Shown in pieces: positions 8,705 through 16,634 of a stretch of DNA of 64,000 bases. The translations under genes were made by a program, and so were the position numbers. This DNA comes from DAONFI01 sp035403485 (GTDB taxonomy: Bacteria > Planctomycetota > Phycisphaerae > SM23-33): contig CAZIAZ010000005.1 of the NCBI GenBank assembly GCA_964536835.1, positions 1 to 64,000 on the forward strand, in the 5' to 3' direction. Within the stretch, counting starts at the first letter, position 1. Each line of letters opens with the position of its first letter. Under the pieces are notes generated by a model that saw nothing but the letters and a program-made list of their open reading frames with translations, had not been told where the DNA came from and searched no databases.

Positions 8705-8886
8705 ATAAGACTCACTTATCCTTTCATGGAATCTTTTTATAAAAATATGGGACAAACTCTGCCCACTATACCAAAAAATTAACCGCCGGTATGATATGGA
8801 TTCTCCCGCCGGTTTCAAGCATTTTTTATATATTTTTTTGAATAATTGACCCCGGAAATTGGATTTTCAGCCATCGGGCGGGCTGA

Positions 8887-9693
8887 TTATTTTTCAGCTT
8901 TATGAATTTCCGCAGACATATCACGGCCTAAATCGGCTTTGGCGAAGTCCTCGGTAGCCGGCAGGGTTATTCGCACATTCGTACAGTAACCAACCTGCGC
9001 CGCGGCAGAAGAGGCTGTAAAATCAAGCACGTGGCCGCCCTCGCTGCGGTCTGCAGTTATGAAGTGCAGGTGATAGCCGGGCATGTTTACGCCCTTGAAA
9101 TATTCCGGCATGCGAAAACCGACCAGCGTACCGCGGACGTTGTGAAGCTCGAATACAGGCTGATGCTTAACCACTTCCGTCAGAGGCGGATACGGTTTTT
9201 TCTGGGCGGGTACGCTACGGGTTTTTACGTAGCTGAACGTACCGTCCACGCGGACGGCGAGCGGGAAATTCATGTTACCTGCCTTCGAATCCAACAGCTC
9301 ACGGAATTTTTCATAACTCCAGCCAGATGGAATGTTCAGGGATGTTACGGAATGAGCGCTGCACACGTCGGCAAACGGGGTGGTATCGGAATTTTTGAGA
9401 GGGTAGGCTTTTCCGTCGGCACGAATATGCCACGCCCCTCCGTCGAGTACCACCAGTTCACCGTCAAGCGCATCGACCGTTCCGATACCCTCGCAGCCCT
9501 GCCTCTTAAGTTCGCCGATGGAAACCTGACCGTCGTACATGCCGTCCATAAGCGCCTGCAGCGTGGAAACCTGGTAAAGGTTATCTCCGTATTTTTGCTG
9601 CTGACCGCAGCCGGAAAACATCGTGAGACCGACACACAAGATAAATAGCACAAATACTCGTTTCAACAGCAAAGCAGAAAACCCGGTTACCAT
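8887..9693 (-). CDS. Acetolactate decarboxylase, predicted lipoprotein
   Basis: Converts 2-acetolactate to acetoin plus CO2. Seen: YQVSTLQALMDGMYDGQ, IGTVDALDGELVVLDG, the mid-domain LLDSKAGNMNFPLAVRVDG, and GYHLHFITADRSEGGHVLDF, whose HLH and later His match the zinc ligands of this family. Before the domain are a hydrophobic stretch (RVFVLFILCVGLTMFSGC) and a lipobox-like GC, so the enzyme is predicted to be exported and lipid-anchored, which is unusual since most are cytoplasmic. The start is uncertain: ATG at 9693 lies inside a palindromic repeat (9684-9766) and has no ribosome site; TTG codons slightly downstream could also serve. Neighbouring acetolactate synthase is not present. 268 residues from this start. 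Confidence 0.85.
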   Translation of the reverse strand: MVTGFSALLLKRVFVLFILCVGLTMFSGCGQQQKYGDNLYQVSTLQALMDGMYDGQVSIGELKRQGCEGIGTVDALDGELVVLDGGAWHIRADGKAYPLKNSDTTPFADVCSAHSVTSLNIPSGWSYEKFRELLDSKAGNMNFPLAVRVDGTFSYVKTRSVPAQKKPYPPLTEVVKHQPVFELHNVRGTLVGFRMPEYFKGVNMPGYHLHFITADRSEGGHVLDFTASSAAAQVGYCTNVRITLPATEDFAKADLGRDMSAEIHKAEK

Positions 9694-9766
9694 GCCCACG
9701 CCTCGTGGGCATGTACGCTCTAAACTACGGTAAGCACGCCCACACTTTGTGTGGGCATGGTAACCG
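9684..9766. repeat. Compound palindrome (REP/BIME-like)
   Basis: Perfect 16-base outer arms CGGTTACCATGCCCAC (9684-9699) and GTGGGCATGGTAACCG (9751-9766). Inside are two small hairpins: CATGCCCACG-CCT-CGTGGGCATG (9691-9713) and GCCCACAC-TTT-GTGTGGGC (9738-9756). The arrangement of two hairpins within a larger inverted repeat resembles a paired REP unit. It lies between the RNase Z-like gene and the acetolactate decarboxylase gene and covers the likely start of the latter. Confidence 0.8.
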
Positions 9767-9784
9767 AATATGGATAATGTTATT

Positions 9785-10675
9785 TCAATTTTCCGATTCA
9801 TTTTCAGGTTCCAGTTTTTCGGGTATGTGCTCGCGGCTCATGAGGAACGTCGTCTTCGCCAGAATTTCCGCCGGCAGGGATTTTTTGAGCATTCGCCTTG
9901 CGTAGCCCAGATTCGTTCGCCGAGTAACGTGAGTCAGGATTATTTTTTCATTATTCATGCCGGCTAACACTTCGGCGAGTTCATCCACATGGATATGGCG
10001 GCCGGCTTTGGCCCTGTCGACATGCTCGTCGTCAAAAAACGTGCATTCCATCAGCAGGACGCGGGCGTCCCGGATATACGGATTGCCGGAATAGTCAGCC
10101 TTCGCGGTATCGCCCATATACGCCACGAGCGGCAATTCTATGGTATTGGAAATTTCGACGCCTTTTTTTTTCAGTTCGACTATCTGTGGGCTATCCAGGC
10201 CCAAAAATTCTTCCTTGAGCTTGCGACGCTCTTCGACGATGGAAAAACCAAGCGAGCCCGGGACATGTCGGGTGGCAAAGGCTTTTACAAAAAGGTCGCG
10301 ACGAATCTCGAATTCCTCCCCGTCGCCCATGCCTACGAGTTCATACGGCGGCAGATGGCCTTCCACCTTGCCCCAGGCGGAAATCAACGCCTCCACGGCA
10401 TCCAGCATCCTGTGCGGCAGAAAAATCCTGCCGCCGGCAATCGCCTGAAAATCCCGCTGTGAAAAATAATACAGCAATCCCGCACTGTGGTCGGCATGGC
10501 CGTGCGTCAGGAAAACGTTGTTTATCGACAATGCCTCACGCGGACATTTGCCGATATCGAAACAAACGTCCAGTTCCGGCGACATTATTACGGACTCCTC
10601 GCCGGCGACGCTATAACCGGCGATGGAAAAATCTCCCATATTGATTTGCGAAAGTATGTAAGGCTTTATAATCAT
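9785..10675 (-). CDS. Metallo-beta-lactamase-fold hydrolase, RNase Z-like
   Basis: A 296-residue cytoplasmic protein. Seen: the zinc motif LTHGHADHSAG near residue 57, VAYMGDTAKADY with the bridging Asp, and IILTHVTRR with a further metal His; also HIHVDELAEV as in RNase Z (tRNase Z), which trims tRNA 3' ends. The substrate-recognition arm of RNase Z is not obvious, so a related phosphodiesterase is possible. ATG at 10675 is preceded by GGA seven bases away; M13 is an alternative. It reads toward the acetolactate decarboxylase gene, separated by the palindrome. Confidence 0.75.
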   Translation of the reverse strand: MIIKPYILSQINMGDFSIAGYSVAGEESVIMSPELDVCFDIGKCPREALSINNVFLTHGHADHSAGLLYYFSQRDFQAIAGGRIFLPHRMLDAVEALISAWGKVEGHLPPYELVGMGDGEEFEIRRDLFVKAFATRHVPGSLGFSIVEERRKLKEEFLGLDSPQIVELKKKGVEISNTIELPLVAYMGDTAKADYSGNPYIRDARVLLMECTFFDDEHVDRAKAGRHIHVDELAEVLAGMNNEKIILTHVTRRTNLGYARRMLKKSLPAEILAKTTFLMSREHIPEKLEPENESEN

Positions 10676-10710
10676 TCAAAAATCCAAAAAATAAAACGCA
10701 TTCTGCAGTC

Positions 10711-10760
10711 TAGAGCATATATTTATCCGGCTTTCGCCAGTCCGCATGGCGGCGGATGTT
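10711..10760 (+). repeat. Diverged fragment of the 110-bp interspersed repeat
   Basis: TAGAGCATAT, then TTATCCGGCTTTCGCC and GTCCGC-TGGCGGCGGAT, follow the same order as 62996-63045 (TAGAGCATATTCATCAGGCGTTCGCC..., GGCGGAT) with several changes. It sits between pilT and the RNase Z-like gene. Weaker than the other copies. Confidence 0.4.
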
Positions 10761-10788
10761 TTCCGCAGGCTACGTCGCATCAGAAACT

Positions 10789-11985
10789 TTAGAAACTTTT
10801 GCCGCTCTGATTTATGCCTTTCAGCATCATCTTTAGTTCCACAGCGCTAGGCGCGACGGCGTAGGCGTCTCTGGGGTCTATCATGTCGTTCTGTATCAGG
10901 TCGTAAAGGCTTTGCGTGAAAGTCAGCATGCCGTCGACGGCGTTTGACTTCATCACATCGCCGAGTTCGTTTTCCTTGCCTTTTTCGAGTTTTTCGCGCA
11001 CGACGGGGTTGTTGAGCAAAATTTCCACCGCCGGCACACGGTCGATATCTTTTCTGACGCACGGCAGCAGCCGCTGACAGATAACAGCCTTCAGATTGTA
11101 CGCCATCGATTGAAGCAGCAGCGGCCGCGATTCCGGGGAAAACAGGTCGACAATTCGCGATATCGCCTGCGGCGCACTGCCGGCGTGCAGAGTGCCGAAT
11201 ACAAGATGGCCGGTTTCGGCAGCCTGCATCGCCGCACTGAACGTCTCCTGGTCGCGCATTTCGCCCACAAGCACCACGTCCGGGTCTTCACGAAGCATGG
11301 AACGTATACCCTGGTGAAAATCCGCCACGTCAATGCCGACCTCACGCTGATTGACCAGCGAGAGCTTGTCCTGATATACGAATTCTATGGGGTCTTCTAT
11401 TGTGACGATATGACATGGCCGCGTTTGGTTTATATGTTCGAGTATCGCCGCAATAGTCGTGCTTTTGCCGCTGCCCGTCGGCCCGACTACGAGTACCAGG
11501 CCTTGGGAATACGTACAGACGTCATGCAGCGATTCGGGCAGATGCAGTTGTTTGAAGTCCGGTATATTGCACGTAACGCGGCGGACAGCCAGCGATATCA
11601 GTCCCCGTTGTCGATATATGTTGATTCGATAACGGTCGCCGCCGACTATCTGGTAGGCGACGTCGAATCCGCCTGTCTCCTGAAAAACGGCATACTGCCG
11701 TTCGTTGAGCAGACTTTTGACGATTTCCGTCATTTCGGCTTCGGTGGTGGCCGGGTGTCCGCACTTCCGCAAGCCGCTTTCAAAACGCACATGCGGCACA
11801 GTGCCAACCTTCAGATGAAGGTCGGATGCGTTAACAAGCGTCATAGCCCTGAAAAATTTATAGAGCCCTGCCGGTATCTTCACGTCAGCCGGCACTTCAA
11901 TACCGTCTGTCGGCAGAGGTTCGGGCTGCTTCACTGCTACGGATATCGGAATCGGCACTGGCCTTGGGGCGGTTGACTCAGCCAT
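10789..11985 (-). CDS. pilT: Type IV pilus retraction ATPase PilT
   Basis: Hexameric cytoplasmic ATPase that depolymerises type IV pili and drives twitching. 398 residues. Seen: a variable N-terminal extension of about 40 residues rich in Pro, the ASDLHLKVG motif, Walker A GPTGSGKST (168-176), the Asp box (TIEDPIEFVY), Walker B DPDVVLVGEMRD, the His box (AMQAAETGHLVFGTLHA), and a C-terminal domain. The strong site GGAGG lies six bases before ATG. It follows hisF by 14 bases and may share its transcript, an odd pairing. No pilin or assembly gene is nearby, so PilT would serve pili encoded elsewhere. Confidence 0.93.
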   Translation of the reverse strand: MAESTAPRPVPIPISVAVKQPEPLPTDGIEVPADVKIPAGLYKFFRAMTLVNASDLHLKVGTVPHVRFESGLRKCGHPATTEAEMTEIVKSLLNERQYAVFQETGGFDVAYQIVGGDRYRINIYRQRGLISLAVRRVTCNIPDFKQLHLPESLHDVCTYSQGLVLVVGPTGSGKSTTIAAILEHINQTRPCHIVTIEDPIEFVYQDKLSLVNQREVGIDVADFHQGIRSMLREDPDVVLVGEMRDQETFSAAMQAAETGHLVFGTLHAGSAPQAISRIVDLFSPESRPLLLQSMAYNLKAVICQRLLPCVRKDIDRVPAVEILLNNPVVREKLEKGKENELGDVMKSNAVDGMLTFTQSLYDLIQNDMIDPRDAYAVAPSAVELKMMLKGINQSGKSF

Positions 11986-11999
11986 TTTCTTCCTCCATA

Positions 12000-12767
12000 T
12001 TACAGTCTGACCGGTACGCCGCGGGAGGCCAGATATTCTTTGGTTTCACGTATTGAATATTTCCCGAAATGGAAAATCGACGCCGCCAGCGCCGCATCGG
12101 CATGGCCTTCGTCCAGCGCCTGGCGAATGTGCTCCGGACTGCCCGCTCCGCCGGATGCAATTACCGGTATGCGAACCGCATCGGAAACGGCTCGCGTGAT
12201 TTCGATGTCGTACCCGTTTTGAGTGCCGTCGGCATCCATGACGGTAAGCATGATTTCGCCCGCGCCGCGGTCTTCGACTTCTTTTGCCCATTCGACGGCG
12301 TATTTGCCGGTCGGGATTCGGCCGCCGTTGATGTGTATCTCCCAAAATTCCCCGCCGTTGCGGATTATTCGTTTGGGATCGACGGCTACGACGATGCATT
12401 GTGAGCCGAAGCGTTTGGCGGCTTCATTTATGAAAGACGGGTTGCGGATGGCGGCTGAGTTCACGGACACCTTGTCGGCGCCGGCGTTGAGCATTCTGCG
12501 GCAGTCTTCGAGCGTGCGGATGCCGCCGCCAACGGTCAGGGGCATGAACACCTGTTCAGCCGTCGATTTGACCACATCCACGATGGTATCGCGACTTTCG
12601 TGGCTGGCGGTTATGTCCAGAAAGACCAGTTCGTCCGCACCTTCACGCTCATAGCGGCGGGCTACCTCAACAGGGTCGCCTGCGTCGATAAGGTTAACGA
12701 AATTCACGCCTTTTACCACACGTCCCTTATCAACATCCAGACACGGTATTATTCGTTTTGCCAGCAT
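12000..12767 (-). CDS. hisF: Imidazole glycerol phosphate synthase subunit HisF
   Basis: Cyclase subunit of the histidine pathway: takes ammonia delivered by HisH and converts PRFAR to imidazole glycerol phosphate and AICAR. A (beta-alpha)8 barrel of 255 residues, normal length. Seen: IIPCLDVDKGRVVKG with the catalytic Asp, VGGGIRTLED phosphate loop, CIVVAVDPKR with the second catalytic Asp, and VIASGGAGSPEH phosphate loop. ATG at 12767 has AAAGG seven bases before it; a TTG six bases upstream is less likely. HisH and other his genes are absent here. It is divergent from nadD. Confidence 0.97.
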   Translation of the reverse strand: MLAKRIIPCLDVDKGRVVKGVNFVNLIDAGDPVEVARRYEREGADELVFLDITASHESRDTIVDVVKSTAEQVFMPLTVGGGIRTLEDCRRMLNAGADKVSVNSAAIRNPSFINEAAKRFGSQCIVVAVDPKRIIRNGGEFWEIHINGGRIPTGKYAVEWAKEVEDRGAGEIMLTVMDADGTQNGYDIEITRAVSDAVRIPVIASGGAGSPEHIRQALDEGHADAALAASIFHFGKYSIRETKEYLASRGVPVRL

Positions 12768-12910
12768 TTTCAAACCTTTTAAGCGCTAAAGCCGGTTACG
12801 ACTCGCCTGAACCGGCGGTCAGGCCTTGCATTGTAACGATTTGGGGCGGTTTTGTGAATAGTGTTTTTACGGACTGGAAAAGTATCGCGATGTCGCGTAT
12901 GCTGGTAGAT

Positions 12911-13549
12911 ATGGCAGTATACGGACAGATAATTTTCGGCGGAACGTTTGACCCGGTTCACCTGGGCCACACGGGCATAGCCGGCGAAATCGCCCAAACA
13001 TTGGGCGTCACGCGGATAATGCTTCTGCCGACAGCCGGCAATCCGCTAAAACATCACGCCGCCGCCACGCCTGCTCAGCGACTTGACATGCTCCGATTAG
13101 CCACCGCACACGAAATTTTTTTTGAAATTTGCGATTACGAACTTTTCCGCACTCCGCCGACATACACCATAGACACCGTTGAATATCTCACCTCTGCCGG
13201 CAGATTGACCGGCCACACAGGATTCATAATCGGAGCCGACTCACTGAACGATTTGCATCACTGGCGGCGGGTGGATGAACTACTAACTATGGTCGACCTG
13301 GTAATTGCAGTCCGGCCGCCGGAAGATTTGTCGTCAGTATGGGAAAAAATCAACTCGTTAAAACCCCGTTTCGGCAATGAATCGGCTGAGCGTATGAAAT
13401 CCAATATCGTCAGGACGAAATTATACGACATATCGTCCACAGAAATCCGCAGCCGCGCCGCAGAGGGAAAATCGCTAGCCGGCCTGGTTGCCCCATCGGT
13501 GGAAGAATATATCAAAACCAACGGCATTTATCGCCGACAACCCCGCTGA
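12911..13549 (+). CDS. nadD: Nicotinate-nucleotide adenylyltransferase NadD
   Basis: Transfers AMP to nicotinate mononucleotide in NAD synthesis. About 212 residues. Seen: GGTFDPVHLGHTGIA, with the HxGH nucleotidyltransferase motif, MLLPTAGNPLKHH, the acceptor region LFRTPPTYTIDTVEYL, FIIGADSLNDLHHWRR, and the end ISSTEIRSRAAEGKSLAGLV, which includes the ISSTxIR motif. The start is uncertain: ATG codons at 12890, 12899 and 12911 are in frame and none has a good ribosome site; 12911 fits the family N-terminus best. A hairpin (GCCGGTT at 12791-12797, AACCGGC at 12810-12816) lies in the divergent hisF-nadD spacer. Confidence 0.93.
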   Translation: MAVYGQIIFGGTFDPVHLGHTGIAGEIAQTLGVTRIMLLPTAGNPLKHHAAATPAQRLDMLRLATAHEIFFEICDYELFRTPPTYTIDTVEYLTSAGRLTGHTGFIIGADSLNDLHHWRRVDELLTMVDLVIAVRPPEDLSSVWEKINSLKPRFGNESAERMKSNIVRTKLYDISSTEIRSRAAEGKSLAGLVAPSVEEYIKTNGIYRRQPR

Positions 13550-13570
13550 TGAAATTCGTCATCCGCATCG

Positions 13571-14584
13571 TCAGGCGTTCTGGCCGCTGGTGACGAGGAA
13601 CAGCACAGCCATTCGGATGGCCAAGCCGTTGGTGACCTGCTGAAGTATGCAGCTGTTCGGGCCGTCGGCTACGCTGGAGGTGATTTCCACGCCGCGATTA
13701 ATCGGCCCAGGGTGCATGACCAACACGTTGTTCTTGCACTTTTTGAGCCGGTCGCTATCCAGGCCGTAAAGATGGTAATACTCCCGTAACGACGGAAACA
13801 GGCCGCCGCCGAATCTCTCGAACTGAATTCTGAGCATGTTGATGACGTCGACTTCGCCGAGTACGTCGTCGAGATTATGGCAGATATCGCAGCCCATGGA
13901 TTTGATTGCACCCGGCACGAGCGTTGGCGGGCCGACAACGATAACTTCCGCACCGAGTTTTTTCAGACCCAGGATATTGCTTCTCGCCACGCGGGAATGG
14001 GCGATATCGCCCACTATCGCCACTTTCAGGCCGGCGATTCTGCCGAGCTTCTGCCGCATGGTGAAAATATCCAGCAGGCCCTGCGTCGGATGTTCATGCG
14101 AGCCGTCGCCGGCGTTGACCACCGACGCCGCCGTTTTCTTCGACACCATATGCGACGCGCCGGCCTGGCTGTGACGTATGACGAAAACGTCCACGCCCAT
14201 CGCCTCTATATTCTTGACGGTATCGAGCGTGCTTTCGCCCTTTGAAACGCTCGAGCCCTTCGCAGTGAAAATCAGGGGGTCGGCACTGAGCCGTTTGGCG
14301 GCAAGCTCAAAACTCATTCGCGTCCGCGTGGAATCCTCGAAGAACATCAGCGCCACCACTTTGCCGCGCATCACGGGGACTTTTTTTATCGAACGCATGG
14401 AAACTTCACGAAAACTCTCGGCAGTGTCGAGAATGTGAACTATCTCCTCCGGTGAAAGCTCGTCAAGGCCCAACAGGTCCTTCCGGCTCCAGACGAAGCC
14501 CTCGCTTACCCGAACCTCCTGATTCGCACAAAAACTCTCAGGAGTCTCTTTTCTTTTTGACGATATAGGCGCCTTCCTGGCCAT
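13571..14584 (-). CDS. pyrB: Aspartate carbamoyltransferase catalytic subunit
   Basis: Joins carbamoyl phosphate and aspartate in pyrimidine synthesis. Seen: the carbamoyl-phosphate motif DSTRTRMSFELAAKRL, the 80s-loop-like KGSSVSKGES, SHEHPTQGLLDIFT, a binding region VAIVGDIAHSRVARSN, and MHPGPINRGVEI near the end. 337 residues if ATG 14584 is used, about 25 more than usual at the N-terminus. That start overlaps pyrR by 47 bases and has a poor ribosome site. A good AGGAGG occurs at 14515-14520 but no usable ATG, GTG or TTG follows at the right distance, so the long start is kept. No pyrI or pyrC is adjacent. Couples with pyrR. Confidence 0.95.
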   Translation of the reverse strand: MARKAPISSKRKETPESFCANQEVRVSEGFVWSRKDLLGLDELSPEEIVHILDTAESFREVSMRSIKKVPVMRGKVVALMFFEDSTRTRMSFELAAKRLSADPLIFTAKGSSVSKGESTLDTVKNIEAMGVDVFVIRHSQAGASHMVSKKTAASVVNAGDGSHEHPTQGLLDIFTMRQKLGRIAGLKVAIVGDIAHSRVARSNILGLKKLGAEVIVVGPPTLVPGAIKSMGCDICHNLDDVLGEVDVINMLRIQFERFGGGLFPSLREYYHLYGLDSDRLKKCKNNVLVMHPGPINRGVEITSSVADGPNSCILQQVTNGLAIRMAVLFLVTSGQNA

Positions 14585-15083
14585 CTTTTTCTTGTAACCT
14601 CACCTGAATGCGTTCATTGTCGGGAATATCCGTAAATTTTACGCCGGTGTAATCGGCGCATATCGGCATTTCACGGCCGCCGCGGTCCACCAGTACCGCC
14701 AGCCGCACAATGCCCGGCCGGCCAAAATCGTGCAACTCGTCAAGAGCGGCGCGTATGCTTCTGCCGGTGTGCAGAACGTCGTCCACCAGCAGCACCCATA
14801 CGTCGTCAATATCGAACTCAATCTCAGTGGATTTCACCAGCGGCACGCCGGTCCGGCGGGAGAGATCGTCACGATAAAACGTTATGTCGAGTATGCCGAA
14901 ATTTATCTCGCGGCCCGGCAGTTCATTATTGAGTCTTTCGAGTATGCGGCGGGCAAGAATCTCTCCACGGGTACGAATGCCGATTATCGCCACCGGAACA
15001 TCTTCCGGAAGCTCGGCGGCTACCTTGCTGCAAAGGCTGTCGATAGCCTGAGATATTTCGCTTTTTGTCATCAGCGATTTCAT
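14538..15083 (-). CDS. pyrR: Bifunctional pyr regulator / uracil phosphoribosyltransferase PyrR
   Basis: In Bacillus-type systems PyrR binds pyr mRNA when UMP is high and ends transcription early; it also makes UMP from uracil and PRPP. 181 residues, normal. Seen: AIIGIRTRGEILARRI, the PRPP-binding loop VLLVDDVLHTGRSIRAALDEL, and VRLAVLVDRGGREMPI followed by ADYTGVKFTDIPDNERIQV. It lies just upstream of and overlaps pyrB, the usual partner. No clear pyr anti-terminator hairpin was found between 15084 and 15246, so regulation at this locus is unproven. Confidence 0.93.
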   Translation of the reverse strand: MKSLMTKSEISQAIDSLCSKVAAELPEDVPVAIIGIRTRGEILARRILERLNNELPGREINFGILDITFYRDDLSRRTGVPLVKSTEIEFDIDDVWVLLVDDVLHTGRSIRAALDELHDFGRPGIVRLAVLVDRGGREMPICADYTGVKFTDIPDNERIQVRLQEKDGQEGAYIVKKKRDS

Positions 15084-15246
15084 TACCGTGAAATTTTAGC
15101 CTCTCCGCCGCCAAAACGCAAGCATCCTCTTCCTATTCCGTTCATTTCAGAAACATCCAGCCAACGGATGACGACGGTTTTAAAAAGCTGGCAACGCCGT
15201 GAATATGTTGGTAAAATCAGGTTGGATTTTATCAAGGAGAGCAACC

Positions 15247-15777
15247 ATGAAACGGCAAAAAACGGATTACACGGAAATTTTCAACGCTACCATGAAAAAA
15301 CTCCCCTCTCCCGGGCTGCTGCTTGGGGTATACATGCCGACCGGCAAAGCCAACATCATGACCATCGGCTGGTGCACAGCCGGTTTCATATGGGGAATGC
15401 CCGTTTTCAGCGTACTCGTACGGCCAAGCCGTTACACCTATCAGGGCATGGAATATTCCGGATGTTTCACGGTAAACGTCCCGTCAGCCGACATGAACGC
15501 GGCGTTAGCCGTCTGCGGCAGCAAAAGCGGCCGTGATATCGACAAATTCGCGGCATGTAACCTGACGCAGGAACGCGCACAAAACGTCCTCGCGCCGAGC
15601 ATCGCCGAATGCCCCATCGTCTATGAATGCCAGGTCGTCCATTCCAACGACATCCTGCCCGAAAAACTCTCGGATGAAATAATGACCAGCGCATACAACG
15701 ACGGCGATTATCACCGCGTCTATTTCGGGAAAATAATCGCCACCTATGCCGCTCCAAACGCGTCGGAGCTTCTGTGA
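15247..15777 (+). CDS. Flavin reductase-like domain protein
   Basis: A 176-residue FMN-binding split-barrel protein. Seen: PGLLLGVYMPTGKANIMTIGWC near the N-terminus, typical of the flavin reductase-like family where this strand contacts FMN, then FSVLVRPSRYTYQGMEYSGCFTVNVPS and AECPIVYECQVVHS. Family members reduce flavins or act as flavoredoxins; substrate unknown. The start is clear: AAGGAG five bases before ATG at 15247; a longer frame from 15199 is unlikely. Its stop is immediately followed by the next gene (TTG start two bases after the stop codon), suggesting one transcript. Confidence 0.85.
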   Translation: MKRQKTDYTEIFNATMKKLPSPGLLLGVYMPTGKANIMTIGWCTAGFIWGMPVFSVLVRPSRYTYQGMEYSGCFTVNVPSADMNAALAVCGSKSGRDIDKFAACNLTQERAQNVLAPSIAECPIVYECQVVHSNDILPEKLSDEIMTSAYNDGDYHRVYFGKIIATYAAPNASELL

Positions 15778-15778
15778 A

Positions 15779-16627
15779 TTGAAATCGGCGGCATATATTG
15801 TGGTGCTGCTGGCTGCAGGAATGACGGCATTCTGCGGACTTGAAATACGCGACGGCGAGCGGATTATAAAGCTCGACCCGCCCTGCGTTGCGCCGCCTGA
15901 AAACGGCAATATCGCAGGCACGATATCCGCCGGAAAATATGCGCTTTCAACCATAGAAGCCTGCTGCCGCGACACCAGTCTGCGATACAAACCAGTCTTC
16001 TGGAACACATCGGACGGCCGATTTGAATTCGCCGGCCTGCCAGGCGACGCGATATATGACATCCGCGTCACCACCGCCGACGGCAGTATTTTTGAAGGCG
16101 CCGACATGTCAATGCCGGACTGGCGGCTGGAAGAACTCGCCGCCGCTCGCCGCGATTTTCTAAACATGCCCCAGCAACCCCTATTGCCTTTCACCATAAG
16201 CGACGCCGAAGAGATAACCAAACTCGTCAGCGACACAAAGGGTTTTGCAGATATCACCCGCGTAATGATTATAAAAGGTCACGGCCGATTCGCTGCGGCA
16301 CTGGTGGAACTCATACGCACCGGCAGAGTCGCGGGCGTAAAATCCGGAAACGTCATCTGGCGAACGGATATCTGGTATTTCGAACGGACAGGCAACGCGT
16401 GGCGACGAATGGACAACCAGGAACGAACGATAGAACGCCTTGTCACAGAACCGTCAAAACTCGCTGGAATTACAGCGGCATTCGACCCGAAAATGAACGT
16501 GAAAATCGAAAACGACGGCAGCAGTAAAACGGCGTATTTCACGTTGAGCGACTCGCCAAATCCGTCAGCCAGCCGGCTAGCCGGCTCGGAACTGCAACTA
16601 AATACAAAACCGATAATAATGGAATGA
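15779..16627 (+). CDS. Hypothetical exported protein
   Basis: No family recognised. With TTG at 15779 the protein is 282 residues and begins with a signal-like segment (KSAAYIVVLLAAGMTAFCG). GGAG lies about ten bases upstream; an in-frame ATG at 15746 would overlap the flavin reductase and spoil the signal peptide. The domain after it opens with a carboxypeptidase-regulatory-like stretch (GTISAGKYALSTIEACC, FEFAGLPGDAIYDIRVTTADG), a beta-sandwich pattern, then a charged helical part and DIWYFERTGNAWRRMDNQERTI. It is in a tight run with anmK seven bases downstream, so a cell-envelope role is plausible but inferred. Confidence 0.6.
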   Translation: MKSAAYIVVLLAAGMTAFCGLEIRDGERIIKLDPPCVAPPENGNIAGTISAGKYALSTIEACCRDTSLRYKPVFWNTSDGRFEFAGLPGDAIYDIRVTTADGSIFEGADMSMPDWRLEELAAARRDFLNMPQQPLLPFTISDAEEITKLVSDTKGFADITRVMIIKGHGRFAAALVELIRTGRVAGVKSGNVIWRTDIWYFERTGNAWRRMDNQERTIERLVTEPSKLAGITAAFDPKMNVKIENDGSSKTAYFTLSDSPNPSASRLAGSELQLNTKPIIME

Positions 16628-16634
16628 CCGAATA

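Noticed and set aside
8531..8818. Longer (95-residue) version of S21
   Set aside because: The extra 38 residues do not resemble S21 and the ribosomal protein starts at its internal ATG.
14507..14520. AGGAGG inside the pyrR-pyrB overlap as a start signal for a shorter PyrB
   Set aside because: No ATG, GTG or TTG follows at a usable distance in frame.
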